From NCBI GenBank assembly GCA_027021685.1, contig JALUTW010000421.1:1-6581 (forward strand): a stretch of DNA of 6,581 nucleotides, in the 5' to 3' direction. Of the stretch, positions 6,241-6,581 are shown piece after piece. The notes below the pieces were generated by a model that made no database searches, had not been told where the DNA came from, and was given only the letters and a program-made list of their open reading frames with translations. The position numbers and the translations under genes were made by a program. This DNA is from Chromatiales bacterium (lineage in GTDB: Bacteria > Pseudomonadota > Gammaproteobacteria > CAMYNG01). Every line of letters starts with the position of its first letter. Positions within the stretch are counted from its first letter, which is position 1.

Positions 6241-6303
6241 ATAACTGTTCCAAATGTCACTACATTTCCGGCCCCGGCGCCCGGACCCGACTCGTGATCC
6301 GCA

Positions 6304-6328
6304 ACGCAGAGACGCGGAGGACGCAGAG
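6304..6328 (+). repeat. ACGCAGAG repeat array, second copy
   Basis: Three units are present: ACGCAGAG (6304-6311), variant ACGCGGAG (6312-6319) and ACGCAGAG (6321-6328), with one inserted G. It is the same family and orientation as the array at 3818-3850, and it also lies downstream of a plus-strand gene. Confidence 0.8.
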
Positions 6329-6483
6329 CGGACCCCTGGGGCCATCCCGTGGCCGGCCCGGGCCCGGGAGCGGCGCCCCGGCGCCACGCGGCGGGACCCC
6401 GGCCCGACGGGCCACCCGAATTCCGGCGGGAGGCGGCCATCACCGCCCGCCCGGGGTGGTCTGCTGCAACATCCGGCATGGGC

Positions 6484-6518
6484 CTCTGCGATCCCTGCGT
6501 CCCTGCGATCTCTGCGTT
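6484..6518 (-). repeat. ACGCAGAG-type repeat array, inverted copy
   Basis: Read on the minus strand, the segment begins AACGCAGAGA and continues with CGCAGGG and CGCAGAGG variants spaced by AT or A. Its outer 10 bases (6509-6518) are an exact inverted match to 6303-6312. The two arrays therefore face each other across about 155 bases. Confidence 0.75.
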
Positions 6519-6581
6519 GTCCCGGGGACAGGGAGAAAACCACCGGACCTTCCCCGGCATCAGCCCCCGGGTGACCGGGTA

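Larger units (their letters stand above)
6241..6581. other. Gene-free region downstream of ispG
   Basis: I find no credible gene in these 341 bases. An open frame crosses them, but its product is a repeat translation rich in Arg, Pro and Gly. After a short AT-rich stretch (6240-6268) the DNA turns very GC-rich. It can fold into hairpins such as GGCCC/GGGCC (6401-6405 and 6409-6413) and GGCGG/CCGCC (6432-6436 and 6443-6447). No hairpin is followed by a T run, so no intrinsic terminator for ispG is claimed. Confidence 0.6.

Noticed and set aside
4903..6543. Long minus-strand open frame across ispG (546 codons)
   Set aside because: It is antisense to an unmistakable ispG, with the low-complexity composition of a shadow frame.
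6254..6574. Plus-strand open frame (106 codons) after ispG
   Set aside because: It translates repeat arrays and GC-rich hairpins, and no domain, ribosome site or codon pattern supports a gene.

Overview
This is a GC-rich chromosomal segment that reads as ordinary proteobacterial housekeeping and signalling DNA. The long form of IspG, the Pseudomonas-like chemoreceptor and the style of the intergenic repeats suggest a gammaproteobacterium, perhaps of a sulfur-oxidising or Chromatiales-like lineage. That placement is inferred from protein character only. I see no phage, plasmid, CRISPR, toxin-antitoxin or defence genes.

Layout from left to right. (1) A minus-strand gene is cut by the left edge; it encodes the secreted N-terminus of a probable lytic transglycosylase. 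(2) A 265-base divergent intergenic region carries a striking repeat-like element of five adjacent hairpins bounded by near-perfect inverted ends. (3) A plus-strand metallo-beta-lactamase-fold hydrolase of the glyoxalase II/ETHE1 type follows. (4) Next is a plus-strand chemoreceptor with a large periplasmic dCache-like sensor. (5) A 320-base gene-free stretch between convergent genes holds two low-complexity repeats: an 8-base ACGCAGAG array and a 7-base GTCCTCT array. (6) A minus-strand class I SAM-dependent methyltransferase begins at GTG. (7) A 124-base divergent spacer has a good extended -10 candidate. (8) Plus-strand ispG, of the MEP isoprenoid pathway, comes next. (9) The last 341 bases are gene-free and hold further ACGCAGAG-type repeats in both orientations around a GC-rich, hairpin-prone core.

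The five genes do not form an obvious pathway. The hydrolase and the chemoreceptor are codirectional but 120 bases apart, and the other neighbours are divergent or convergent, so most are probably separate transcription units. The most unusual material is in the intergenic DNA: the five-hairpin element at about 352-506, and the ACGCAGAG repeat family that occurs three times in two gene-free gaps. I found no convincing new multi-gene system.
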